The notes under the pieces: model-generated
The model's input: the letters and a program-made list of their open reading frames with translations, nothing else
What the model was told of the DNA's origin: nothing
Database searches by the model: none
Position numbers and translations under genes: made by a program
Shown here: piece after piece, positions 55,585 to 64,000 of the stretch
Position numbering within the stretch: position 1 is the first letter of the stretch
Layout of the letters: each line of letters opens with the position of its first letter
Assembly: GCF_002009015.1 (NCBI RefSeq)
Contig: NZ_LZDE01000344.1
Location: forward strand, 1 to 64,000
Length of the DNA: 64,000 nt
Origin: Microbulbifer mangrovi
GTDB taxonomy: Bacteria; Pseudomonadota; Gammaproteobacteria; Pseudomonadales; Cellvibrionaceae
Direction: 5' to 3'

Positions 55585-57411
55585 ATGCGACTATTTTCCA
55601 ATCTGATACTGGCCGCTCTGCTGGTATGTACCATTCCTTTCGCCACCGCGGACACTTCAGAAGGTGTGCATGGGGCGCTGGAAAAGCGTGTGACCGAGAT
55701 TATTCAGCGCATGTCACGGGAGTTGTCCCCGGAGGAGCGTGTTGCCCTCACACCGCAGTCGGCTGCCGCATTCCTGTCACAGGACGAGCGCGAATATCTC
55801 GGTACCGCGTTTTCCCGCTTCCGTGTAGACCGGCCCTCGGTCATTCATGTCGCATTTGATTCCTCATACGGTGAGACGCCATTCTGGCTAGGCGACCAGG
55901 GTTTTACCCGGTCCAGCGCCCTCGATTTTATTGTGGATGAAGAAGATTCTTACCATGTCTGGTCAAAGCGCGTGGGCGCAGGGGAGGTCGACCTGGGTGT
56001 GCCCAGCCTTTCCGGCGAGTTGAAGCCCTATCTGGTATTTGCGGCGCCTGTAGACGGTGGGCGGGCAATCGAGATAACACCGCTGGTTTCCGGTGTGGAT
56101 GTGGCGGTCGCGAAAGTAGGCGGCCTGCCGTTTATCGACGACAACGATTACTTCAATACCCTGCCGCAGGCGCTTGTCGGCCTGCCGGTGTTGCGCAGCT
56201 TCGAGAGCTGGGAGCTGGTGTCGCGCTTTGTCGGGTATTTTCGTGAAACCCGCTACCCCTCTTCGGCACAGCCCGACCACTTACAGCTGACCTGGCAGGG
56301 TAATCCCGCGACTTCTGCCACCGTGCAGTGGCGCACAGATGACAGTGTCGACAACGGGCTTCTGTGGTTTGCCCCCAGGGACCAGTTTTTCACTGCGGGC
56401 CGCAAAGCCGTGCAGCGGAAGAAAGCTACCTATACCGAATTGCGCAGCCTGCAGGTAGTCAACGATCCCGTTGTGCGCCTGCACCGGGTGTCTCTTGAGA
56501 ATCTGTCGCCGGCAACGGACTACCTGTACGCGGTCAGCGCGGACAACGGCGAGAGCTGGTCGGCTCCGCGCGAGTTTCGCACCGCCGCGAGTTCGCCCTC
56601 CGAGCCGTTTTCCTTCGTGTATCTGGGAGACCCGCAAAATGGCCTGGACCGCTGGGGCCAGCTGATTCGACAGGCCGACTTTGAATTTCCCAATGCGCGC
56701 TTTTACATGATTGCCGGAGACCTGATCGATCATGGTCAGGAGCAGGACAACTGGGACCAGTTCTTCCACGAGGGCAGCTCGGTATTCGACCGTTCCATGG
56801 TGGTACCGGCGCTGGGAAATCACGACAGCCACGGTGGGTATCCCGCCTTATACCTGAAGCAATTTGCGTTGCCGGAAAATGGCAGCAGCAAGCTGGATCC
56901 CGGCCGCACCTATCACGTTACTTACCAGGATCTGCTGGTGGTAGTGATGGATTCCAATTACCACTTGGTTGAGCCCGAGTTACAGGTGGACTGGCTGGAT
57001 CGTGTGCTGGGTGAAAGTACCGCGCGCTGGAAAGTAGTGATCTATCACCACCCGTTCTACGCCTCCCGTGAAGGACGGGACAACAAGTCGATTCGGGATG
57101 CCTGGGGACCGATTTTTGACAAGCACAACGTGGATATCGCTTTCCAGGGTCACGACCATGCATATATGCGCACGGTGCCTATGCGAGGCAATGAGCCCGC
57201 AGTGGAAGGGGAGCAAGGGACTGTATACCTGGTAGCGGTTTCCGGTACCAAAATGTACGAGCAGGCGTTGCCCGAATTTGCCGCCTTTGGCGCGGTAAAT
57301 ACCCGCACTTATCAGGTGATCGACGTCGACCCGCTATCGGGGTCGCTCAAGTACCGGGCGATTGATGGTGAGGGCAATATCATTGACCGGTTCTCGCTTA
57401 GGAAGTTTTGA
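55585..57411 (+). CDS. Secreted purple-acid-phosphatase-type metallophosphoesterase
   Basis: 608 residues from the ATG at 55585, which starts a clean signal peptide (MRLFSNLILAALLVCTIPFATA); a start four codons upstream is possible. After a unique N-terminal region (to about 225) comes a fibronectin-like PAP N domain (LQLTWQGNPATSATVQWRT). The phosphoesterase domain follows with YLGDPQ, AGDLIDHG, LGNHDSHGG, YHHPFYAS and the C-terminal GHDHAYMR, which hold the two-metal ligands. It probably frees phosphate from organic phosphates in the periplasm or outside. It is flanked by terminators and stands alone. Confidence 0.92.
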   Translation: MRLFSNLILAALLVCTIPFATADTSEGVHGALEKRVTEIIQRMSRELSPEERVALTPQSAAAFLSQDEREYLGTAFSRFRVDRPSVIHVAFDSSYGETPFWLGDQGFTRSSALDFIVDEEDSYHVWSKRVGAGEVDLGVPSLSGELKPYLVFAAPVDGGRAIEITPLVSGVDVAVAKVGGLPFIDDNDYFNTLPQALVGLPVLRSFESWELVSRFVGYFRETRYPSSAQPDHLQLTWQGNPATSATVQWRTDDSVDNGLLWFAPRDQFFTAGRKAVQRKKATYTELRSLQVVNDPVVRLHRVSLENLSPATDYLYAVSADNGESWSAPREFRTAASSPSEPFSFVYLGDPQNGLDRWGQLIRQADFEFPNARFYMIAGDLIDHGQEQDNWDQFFHEGSSVFDRSMVVPALGNHDSHGGYPALYLKQFALPENGSSKLDPGRTYHVTYQDLLVVVMDSNYHLVEPELQVDWLDRVLGESTARWKVVIYHHPFYASREGRDNKSIRDAWGPIFDKHNVDIAFQGHDHAYMRTVPMRGNEPAVEGEQGTVYLVAVSGTKMYEQALPEFAAFGAVNTRTYQVIDVDPLSGSLKYRAIDGEGNIIDRFSLRKF

Positions 57412-57482
57412 TCAACCATCACAGCCAAACGTGAGGTGATGACAGGCATGTTTGAGTTGGCTGAATGTGTTTTCGTGAAAAC

Positions 57483-57511
57483 AAAAAAAGCCCGCACGTC
57501 GCCGTGCGGGC
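57483..57511 (-). terminator. Rho-independent terminator of the di-haem protein gene
   Basis: On the minus strand GCCCGCACG-GCGA-CGTGCGGGC is followed by seven T. It lies about 20 bases past the di-haem gene stop. Confidence 0.88.
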
Positions 57512-57531
57512 TTGCCCGGTCGTCCGACTAA

Positions 57532-60507
57532 CTAGGGCATTACAGGAGGCGCCGCATAGGGCACTTCAATTTTGGATTTTCCGTTGACGTCAGAAATATC
57601 CATATCGCAGTGTGTTTTCAGATCGTGAGCGAATCCCGATGCATTTTGAAGTACTTCCTGGAAGGTGATAATACGGTTAGAACTACCTTCCGCACCGACC
57701 GCCGCGATATCAGCGAGCTTGGTACGACCTTGTTTGTCGTGACCATGGGGAACGCAAATTTGCGGGTGGTCAAATTTGCCCTGCTGGTAGGCAGCGCCCC
57801 AGTCGGTCAAGCCGGTCTCCATCATTTCGATCATGGCTGCCTCTCGATCGGCACCCACATCAAAGATGCGTAGTCCCGCATCCAGGTTGTGGCGGTTCAG
57901 TTTGGAAAAGCCGAAGCGTTTATCGTCGTCCGCATCAAAATCGACAATGGTCTTATAAAACTCCAGTACCTGACGCAGGTTCATTTTTGAGCCGTTATGC
58001 ATAAACGGTCCGGTGAACTTGGTCATACGGATGGTTGGTGTTTTAAAGAAACCATAGCGGAGCGCCAGATCGTCACTCGGGACGTTTGGATCACAGATTG
58101 TCGGCGGTGGATCCATTTCCGGGTCACAAGCCAGGTTCATGGCGAACGGCTTGGCCGAAAGGTCGCTAGGCGATTTGGGTACCTGCACACCGCCGAGACC
58201 CACGCCAGCTTCCAGTCGGTCGGCAATTTTCTGCAGAACCGATTTGGATTCCGGCGTGTTATACGGATAGGGTAATTCACCGGGAAGCATACCTATGAGC
58301 TGTGCCAGCCTCGCTTTGGACAGTGGTATGATCCCTCCGTTGGTCGTCAAGATATCTCCACCAACACTGACGTCTTCCGCGGTTGGGCGAACCGCAATAT
58401 TGTAGAAGCCAGAATCGTAGACCCCCTGGTTTTCAAAGGTGTTCATTCTTTCCAGAATGGCAGGAGGCTCTTCACCGGGAACCGGGTCTACGCCACCAAA
58501 TCCAACCGTGGCACTGATGGTGGCACCGGTAAACTCAGCGGAGGAGTGGCATGCGGCGCAGTCTGTCGCACCGGCCTGGAAACGCCCCATACCCTCATCG
58601 ATATTGGCGATGGTGGCGGCAGCAGCCTCGCAAACACGGGAACTGTACGGAGGTGCACACCCTCCAATAGGCTCACCCGCGGCAAGTGCGCCGCTTTCCG
58701 GCTGGTTCGGCGCTTTGGGGGCTTCGGATCCGGTTTCCGCTTTAGGATGGATAAACTCTGCAAACTTGTAGGAGCAGGAGTCATAAGCGGCAGCAGCTTC
58801 CTCGGGAGTATCTTCCGGTGGGAGCATCGCCGTACAATCCTCAAAGGCTACACCATCGCCCTCCGGCTGGAGTTCAGTCCAGTCGATTACCATCATGAAG
58901 CGACCGTTGACACGCTCAAATTTCCGGTTCGGTGCGCCTGCTGGCGGACGGGCTTTACCCACATCCAGGCGTACCAGTATTCTCCCGTCAGCGCTGATAT
59001 GCTCGACCATCGTTTTCGGACCATTATTACCTTCTGGGTCCGAATCGATCATGCCGCCAGCCATCAGGTCGACAATGGTGTTGCCCGTGGTGAGCATCGC
59101 TTCATAGGCCTGCACGCCAAGACCCCAGAACAGGTTGAAGTTGACCTCCATCAGGGTTCTGTTGTCCGAGCCGTAACCACAGTTGCTCATGTCCACTTTT
59201 TCGGTGAAGTCGGAAGCAGCGGTCAGGCAAACGTCGTTGCCATTGCCGTCTCCCCAGAATTTCTCTACGAAGATGTCTTTGACAAAGTCGGAGTAGAGAT
59301 AGTCGTCAACACCGCGCTTCTGAGATTCACCGACACCACAGCTGATCAGGCTCCCTAAAAGGGAGTCATTGCAGTTCACCCACTGTCCGTAAAGCGGGGT
59401 GAGGTGAAGCATTTTGCGGCCGAGATTGTAAGTGGGCTCGTTGCCTCCACCGCGGTGGGTAAACTCCATTTCCAGGTCACTGCCGATCGGGCCTACTGCC
59501 TGGGAGGCAAGTGATGAAAATGGGATCAGAACGCCATGTTTCTGGGCATAGTCCCCGCCGTAATAAACACGCAATTTCGCGTCCGGGTCGCGGAATCCCA
59601 GTGTGTTTACGCCGTTAAAAAACATATCCGCACGACCATCCCAGAAACTGCGCTGGTTGAAGATGGCGTTGTAGGTTGTCGGTGTATTGCGCGGTTCTAC
59701 CCGTCGCACGGTCTTGGGGAATGCCGGATCATTGGGGAAGTCCACTGGGAACAGAACGTCGTCGTCGTCAAATCCCAGGTCTTTTGCATTAATCGTTCCG
59801 GCATCCTGCGCGGAGCCGGCGATCAGACCGGTAAACAATGTGGCGCGCACCCCTTGGGAGGAAACGACATCGTTTACGTCGTAGTTGGCAATACTATTCA
59901 GGACAGAACTGTCAACAAGGTTGCCTGGAGTCCCGTTGCCTTGGTCCGGGGTTGCCCCCGAACTGATGAGTGTACTTTCGCTAACCGGCAAGCCGCGCGG
60001 TGAATTTACGCCACCGTAATGCGCTGCGGTAAGCTTCTTGTTGGCCCCCAGCAATTGGTGTGACATGTCCCCACCGCGGAGACCTGGACTCATGCTATTG
60101 ACTCGTCGTACGTCAGCGCCAGAGTTGAAGTGGCAGCTGGCGCATGCCTGAACTCCGTCACTGCCAACCTGCATGTCGTAAAAGAACAGCTTTCCAAGTC
60201 GTTGTAGCGCTACGCGCTTGCCTGGTTTGGTGATTTGCTCCCATTCCGAAGTGCTAACACCTTCGCCTTCGCCATCTAGTAAGCCCAGCATGTTTACATC
60301 GGGAACAGTGACTTTCTTGAGAGGAGGGGGATCAGCCAAGGTCGGTCCAGCAATCAAGGACAGAGATAGTCCCCAAGCGCCGCCTCGCTGTAGAAACACA
60401 CGGGTTATGGAGGTTCGACGTCCTGAAGGTTGTTCGAGGTGTGACTCTGGAGGTGCGATTGACGGTTTATCCCTGTGCGGATAGCAATCGCCATTACGGC
60501 AAGGCAT
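57532..60507 (-). CDS. Large di-haem cytochrome-c-peroxidase-like protein
   Basis: 991 residues, two to three times the usual length of bacterial di-haem peroxidases. Two CxxCH haem sites are present: CASCH at 122-126 and CAACH at 650-654, one in each half. Peroxidase/MauG-like features include RLGKLFFYDMQVGSDGVQACASC, RNTPTTYNAIFNQRSFWDGRAD and, in the second half, FKTPTIRMTKFTGPFMHNGS followed by LRQVLEFY. A signal (ITRVFLQRGGAWGLSLSLIAGPTLA) lies after an unusual 35-residue N-terminal leader. A long acidic, Pro/Glu-rich linker (about 555-630) separates the halves. It may act as peroxidase or as a MauG-type oxidase; its substrate is unknown. No partner gene is adjacent. Confidence 0.85.
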   Translation of the reverse strand: MPCRNGDCYPHRDKPSIAPPESHLEQPSGRRTSITRVFLQRGGAWGLSLSLIAGPTLADPPPLKKVTVPDVNMLGLLDGEGEGVSTSEWEQITKPGKRVALQRLGKLFFYDMQVGSDGVQACASCHFNSGADVRRVNSMSPGLRGGDMSHQLLGANKKLTAAHYGGVNSPRGLPVSESTLISSGATPDQGNGTPGNLVDSSVLNSIANYDVNDVVSSQGVRATLFTGLIAGSAQDAGTINAKDLGFDDDDVLFPVDFPNDPAFPKTVRRVEPRNTPTTYNAIFNQRSFWDGRADMFFNGVNTLGFRDPDAKLRVYYGGDYAQKHGVLIPFSSLASQAVGPIGSDLEMEFTHRGGGNEPTYNLGRKMLHLTPLYGQWVNCNDSLLGSLISCGVGESQKRGVDDYLYSDFVKDIFVEKFWGDGNGNDVCLTAASDFTEKVDMSNCGYGSDNRTLMEVNFNLFWGLGVQAYEAMLTTGNTIVDLMAGGMIDSDPEGNNGPKTMVEHISADGRILVRLDVGKARPPAGAPNRKFERVNGRFMMVIDWTELQPEGDGVAFEDCTAMLPPEDTPEEAAAAYDSCSYKFAEFIHPKAETGSEAPKAPNQPESGALAAGEPIGGCAPPYSSRVCEAAAATIANIDEGMGRFQAGATDCAACHSSAEFTGATISATVGFGGVDPVPGEEPPAILERMNTFENQGVYDSGFYNIAVRPTAEDVSVGGDILTTNGGIIPLSKARLAQLIGMLPGELPYPYNTPESKSVLQKIADRLEAGVGLGGVQVPKSPSDLSAKPFAMNLACDPEMDPPPTICDPNVPSDDLALRYGFFKTPTIRMTKFTGPFMHNGSKMNLRQVLEFYKTIVDFDADDDKRFGFSKLNRHNLDAGLRIFDVGADREAAMIEMMETGLTDWGAAYQQGKFDHPQICVPHGHDKQGRTKLADIAAVGAEGSSNRIITFQEVLQNASGFAHDLKTHCDMDISDVNGKSKIEVPYAAPPVMP

Positions 60508-61683
60508 AGCTAGATCCCTCTCGCTGGTTACTCTGATCGATACTTCTCATTGCCACAGATCACCGGGGCGGAAATCTCTTACGATGGTGTAAAAGCATCC
60601 CCGGCTGATTGATCATTTTTTGGGCAACCTTTAAAAAATAGGTTTTCGTTTTGCATATGACAACTGGCTTCGCGGCCTATCAGTTATAAGAGTGAGAAGG
60701 AAGTTTCTGAGAAAAATGACTCAGCTGGCAGGTGATTCTGGTGTGGAGATAGTGTTTTTTACGAAAAGATTCTGTGGCGCCTATTTCTCGAAAAGTAAAA
60801 ATTTCAAATAAAACAATAGTTAACGGCTTTGCGTACCCATTGATCGTGGATCTAGGTCGTCGTGCTTACCAATAGCTGCTGTATTTGAGTGGCGGGTTAA
60901 ATTGAGAAATTATTACGGGCAGAATTTAACATTTTTAAATTTTTGCGATCTTTTGTTATACCCCTTTTGCTTTTATTTTTTTATGGGATACGAATATAAA
61001 ATTATATCGATTAGCTAGTAGGGGCTATTGTTAAAAAAATAAAAAAAACTATAAGCCGTTTTTACCTGTTCCCCAATAAGTATGCATTTGGGGTATGTAA
61101 CTTTATTGAGCTTGTCTTGAATGCCGCACTACGCACTAGTAGAAATTCGGCGTAAAAATTGAGTGTTTTGATATCAGGTTCTTCGATGCCTTATGGCTGT
61201 GACGTTTGCTGCATTCTGGCGGGTCGCAGCATGCGCCGTTTTTGCTTAATCACAACTTTTTTCCTAGTGAATTAAAACTTCCCTCCCATGGCGACTAATC
61301 CGGCTCGACTCAAAACTGAATACCGATTGTTCATTATTCGAGCTTGTTGTACGAAATAAGATCGGTCCCTACAAGGTAAGACGACTAATTCATCCTGTGC
61401 AGTAGTTTTGCTGTCACTCGCCGGTTGGCTTCAGTTAGTGCAGTCCTTGTCTGTCGTAGCAGTTTTCACCTGACAATTGAGATAGCCGCAATATGTTCAA
61501 AGCTACTGCCATATGGCATTCGGTTTTCTGCCGTTTGTTTTTTGGGGTTCGCTTTGACATTCGCAGTCAGCTCATCGGGAAATCTGTAAGTCGCGAACGT
61601 TAGGTGCGGGAGAGCACCTGTGTAATCGGATGGCGATCACCGCAATATCGTCAACCGAGGTGTTGATGTTCAAGGAGATATTC
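60508..61683. promoter_or_regulatory. AT-rich gene-free region upstream of the orphan curlin
   Basis: This 1.18-kb stretch has no credible gene and is much richer in A+T than its flanks, above all at 60900-61070 (runs of A and T). It lies between divergent genes and should hold their promoters. CCCCAA-N11-TTGGGG at 61071-61093 is a perfect dyad and a possible operator. TTGACA at 61554-61559 could be a -35, and AGGTGC/GCACCT at 61602-61619 forms a small leader hairpin. The base composition suggests H-NS-like control or foreign origin. Confidence 0.6.
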
Positions 61684-62565
61684 ATGAAGACGTATACCCC
61701 GATAGCCGCAGTCATGGTTTTTGCCATCAGCTCGGCAGCCATGGCTGAAAATAATACCGCCGTACAGGTGCAGATCGGCGCAATGAACAATGCAATTGCT
61801 GATCAAGAAAGTCCGCTCTCATCCGATAATTTCATTCTGCAAACCCAATTCGGGTACAGGAACAAAGCTGAAGCAATTCAGGATGGCACTGAAACTGGTA
61901 GTGCGATCTTTCAGACCCAGTTCGGACAAATGAACAGGGCATCTTCCTTGCAGGAGGATGGTTATGACAATTTGACGAGTGTTCTACAGGTAGGCACCAA
62001 AAACAAAGCGTTCACTTTTCAGGTGTTGACGGTGGGTGATCACGCACTGGTAGACCAGTATGGCGAGTTCAACCGCGCTGAAGTAAGTCAGATGTGGGGC
62101 AACTACAACCTGGGCTCGATCAAGCAGGATGGCACTGGTAACAAAGGTTGGATTGATCAATGGGCCAGCGAGTATTCGATAGGTTTGATTGAGCAGCACG
62201 GCCAGGATAACCGCGCCCGTACACAACAGTGGGGCACGTTGGGCTCGCATTCATACACTTATCAGTACGGCACCGGTAACCGGGCCAACGTTACCCAAAC
62301 AGCCTTCTATAGTGACTCTTTGATCATTCAGCACGGAGAGTACAACCGTGCTCGGGTTGATCAATTTGGTGTAGACCTCAGTCAAGTGACACTGCAGGTA
62401 GGTATTGGTAACAAAGCCGTGACCATGCAGGAAGAGTATGGGCACAAATCCTTCACAACCCAGTTGGGTGAATACAACGTTCATCACACCACGCAGCTTG
62501 GTTACAATGAAACTGCGGTAGCCACTCAGTTTGGTGCGGCAAATAAAGGCGTGATTAATCAGTAA
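61684..62565 (+). CDS. Long curlin-like repeat protein (orphan CsgA/CsgB relative)
   Basis: 293 residues from the ATG at 61684, which has AAGGAGA upstream; a longer frame starts without signal or ribosome site. The signal peptide is MKTYTPIAAVMVFAISSAAMA. The mature part is 12 imperfect units of about 22 residues with the curlin pattern Q-x-G-x-x-N-x-A-x-x-x-Q (for example TQFGYRNKAEAIQ, DQYGEFNRAEVSQ, IQHGEYNRARVDQ), ending exactly on the last unit (NKGVINQ). E. coli CsgA has five units. It should form amyloid fibres after export. No csgD, E, F or G-type gene lies in the window, so secretion must use genes elsewhere. Confidence 0.85.
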   Translation: MKTYTPIAAVMVFAISSAAMAENNTAVQVQIGAMNNAIADQESPLSSDNFILQTQFGYRNKAEAIQDGTETGSAIFQTQFGQMNRASSLQEDGYDNLTSVLQVGTKNKAFTFQVLTVGDHALVDQYGEFNRAEVSQMWGNYNLGSIKQDGTGNKGWIDQWASEYSIGLIEQHGQDNRARTQQWGTLGSHSYTYQYGTGNRANVTQTAFYSDSLIIQHGEYNRARVDQFGVDLSQVTLQVGIGNKAVTMQEEYGHKSFTTQLGEYNVHHTTQLGYNETAVATQFGAANKGVINQ

Positions 62566-62602
62566 CTAGCGTATCTAAATCGCAAGTCTTTTAGTTGCCA
62601 AG

Positions 62603-62640
62603 AAAAACGGGCGCGGCTCTTTCGAGCGCGCCCGTTTTTT
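62603..62640 (+). terminator. Rho-independent terminator after the curlin gene
   Basis: ACGGGCGCGGCTC and GAGCGCGCCCGT pair around TTTC with one bulged G, flanked by A- and T-runs. It can also serve putA from the other side. Confidence 0.85.
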
Positions 62641-62665
62641 TGCTGCAACGCTAATGTTGAGAGCG

Positions 62666-64000
62666 TTACTCTCCTAACGTAAACAGTTGTGTGTTGCCGC
62701 CCGTGGCAACAATGTTAACGGTTTTGGTCTTTTCGTTTGCGAAGCGGAACAGGTAGTGTGGACCACCAGCCTTGGGGCCAGTGCCGGACAGGCCCATGCC
62801 GCCGAACGGGTTGACCCCGACCACAGCACCGACCATATCGCGGTTTACATAACAGTTGCCCACATCAATGCGCTTGAAGATGGCGCCGGCGCGGCCCTCG
62901 ATACGGGAGTGCAGACCGAAGGTCAGGCCATATCCGGTGGCGTTGATGCGCTGAATCACATCTTCGAGCTCTTCCGCCTTGAAACGCACTACGTGCAGGA
63001 AGGGGCCGAACACTTCGCGCCTCAGCAGGTTGAAGTCCTCGATCTCTACTACTTGCGGGCCGAAGAAGGTACCGATCTGCGGACGCTTGGCTTCGTCAAA
63101 AGCAAACAGCGGTTTGGCTTCCTGCTGCATGCGTTCGCTGTGCTTCTGCAGCAGGCCGAGCGCTTTCTCATCGATCACCGGACCGATATCAGTTTCCAGC
63201 TTGGAAGGGTCGCCCAGGGTCAGTTCGTCACAGGCGCCTTTCAGCATGTTCAGCAGGTTGTCTGCGATTACGTCCTGCACGCAAAGAATGCGCAGCGCGG
63301 AACAGCGCTGGCCGGCGCTCAGGAAAGCGGACTGGATGACATCGTCCACCACCTGCTCGGGCAGGGCGGTGGAGTCCACGATCATCACGTTCTGGCCGCC
63401 GGTTTCGGCGATCAGTGGGACGATGGGGCCGTCTTTGGCTGCCAGCTGCATGTTGATGTGCTTGGCAGTTTCAGTGGAGCCGGTGAAAGCCACACCGGCA
63501 ACCCGCGGGTCGTCCAGCAGTGGTTTACCGATGGCGGCACCGGTACCGGTTACCAGATGCAGAATTTCGCGGGGTACACCGGCTTCGTGCATCAGCTGTA
63601 CTGCGCGGTGGGCGATGCAGGGGGTCTGCTCGGCGGGCTTGGCAAGTACACCGTTACCTGCAGCAAGGGCCGCAACCACCTGGCCGGTGAAAATCGCCAG
63701 CGGGAAGTTCCACGGGCTGATACACACGAACACGCCGCGGCCGCAGAGGCTGAGCTCATTGGTTTCGCCGGTGGGTCCGGGCAGTACGGTGGGCTCACTG
63801 AAGTGCTTGCGCGCACCGTTGGCGTAGTAACGGCAGAAGTCCACCGCCTCGCGCACTTCCGAGATGCCGTCGTTAAGGGTACGGCCGGCTTCGCGACAGA
63901 TGATTGCAACCAGTTCGTTGAGGTGCTGTTCGTACAGGTCGGCAACCGTGTCGAGAATCTTCGCGCGCGCGTCACCGCCCAGGCGGTTCCAGGCGCGTTG
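62666..64000 (-). CDS. putA: PutA C-terminal part (proline dehydrogenase / P5C dehydrogenase), 5' part outside window
   Basis: The frame is open from the right edge through 444 codons to a stop at 62666. It covers the aldehyde dehydrogenase (glutamate-semialdehyde) half: ISPWNFPLAIFTGQ, LAKPAEQTPCIA, VAFTGSTETAKHIN, IAETGGQNVMIVDS (general base E), SAGQRCSALR (catalytic Cys), REVFGPFLHVVRF and NPFGGMGLSGTGPKAGGPHY. These are PutA-type rather than free P5C dehydrogenase sequences. Earlier PutA (DNA-binding or proline dehydrogenase) regions would lie beyond 64000. Without them the full architecture is inferred. The protein ends right after the dehydrogenase domain, without the extra C-terminal domain of the longest PutA forms. 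Confidence 0.9.
   Translation of the reverse strand, partial: QRAWNRLGGDARAKILDTVADLYEQHLNELVAIICREAGRTLNDGISEVREAVDFCRYYANGARKHFSEPTVLPGPTGETNELSLCGRGVFVCISPWNFPLAIFTGQVVAALAAGNGVLAKPAEQTPCIAHRAVQLMHEAGVPREILHLVTGTGAAIGKPLLDDPRVAGVAFTGSTETAKHINMQLAAKDGPIVPLIAETGGQNVMIVDSTALPEQVVDDVIQSAFLSAGQRCSALRILCVQDVIADNLLNMLKGACDELTLGDPSKLETDIGPVIDEKALGLLQKHSERMQQEAKPLFAFDEAKRPQIGTFFGPQVVEIEDFNLLRREVFGPFLHVVRFKAEELEDVIQRINATGYGLTFGLHSRIEGRAGAIFKRIDVGNCYVNRDMVGAVVGVNPFGGMGLSGTGPKAGGPHYLFRFANEKTKTVNIVATGGNTQLFTLGE

Noticed and set aside
61602-61619. Possible cyclic-di-GMP riboswitch in the curlin leader
   Set aside because: Only a 6-bp hairpin is present; the conserved GEMM core elements are not visible.

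Overview
The window looks like chromosome of a marine-type gammaproteobacterium. It is GC-rich (roughly 55-60 %), densely packed, and shows good Shine-Dalgarno sites. Several genes have typical gammaproteobacterial family members (PpnN, TruC, YchJ, YebG with a LexA box, ElaA, MAPEG, DUF2905, class II DAHP synthase). The mix of secreted M4 protease, tandem lipoprotein amidohydrolases, M3 peptidase, orphan curlin and a sigma-E/ChrR lipid cluster fits the Cellvibrionales (Microbulbifer-like). That genus-level guess is inference; no rRNA or tRNA gene was recognised.

Layout. 1-2018: 5' part of a secreted thermolysin-family protease running off the left edge. 2471-11106: an ElaA-type acetyltransferase, then a LysR regulator divergent from a five-gene operon glyA-sdaA-gcvT-gcvH-gcvP that can turn glycine into serine, pyruvate, NH3 and C1 units. 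11164-18135: ppnN; a secreted cupin/CMD fusion with a Tat-type zinc alcohol dehydrogenase, divergent from an AraC regulator; a decayed cupin fragment; truC and ychJ. 18287-27696: a small secreted protein, a hybrid histidine kinase, two coupled amidohydrolases, a MAPEG protein, SOS-type yebG, a LysE exporter coupled to DUF924, and an ECF sigma locus with two membrane partners. 27777-35780: a LEA-type lipoprotein, a prolyl-4-hydroxylase-like oxygenase, an MscS channel and an aromatic amino acid block (maiA, MarR, aminotransferase, class II DAHP synthase, GST).

36138-46954: an M3 lipoprotein peptidase, a YtcJ-type amidohydrolase, a repeat-bearing autotransporter-like protein, DUF2905, and an Lrp regulator divergent from a fused indolepyruvate:ferredoxin oxidoreductase. 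47033-54865: an ECF sigma / ChrR anti-sigma pair with a ChrR-type promoter, divergent from a tight lipid-modification operon (SnoaL-like, SDR, FAD oxidoreductase, DUF1365, CFA-type methyltransferase, DUF2878, lipoprotein). 55006-64000: a glycine-zipper lipoprotein, a PAP-type phosphoesterase, a 991-residue di-haem peroxidase-like protein, a 1.2-kb AT-rich gene-free region, an orphan curlin with 12 repeats, and the 3' part of putA at the right edge.

The most interesting parts are the orphan long curlin with its large AT-rich upstream region, the sigma/ChrR lipid operon with its unknown members, the cupin remnant beside the AraC gene, the altered structural zinc site in the Tat-exported dehydrogenase, and the 33-bp coding repeat array. 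No CRISPR array, prophage, insertion sequence or defence system was seen.
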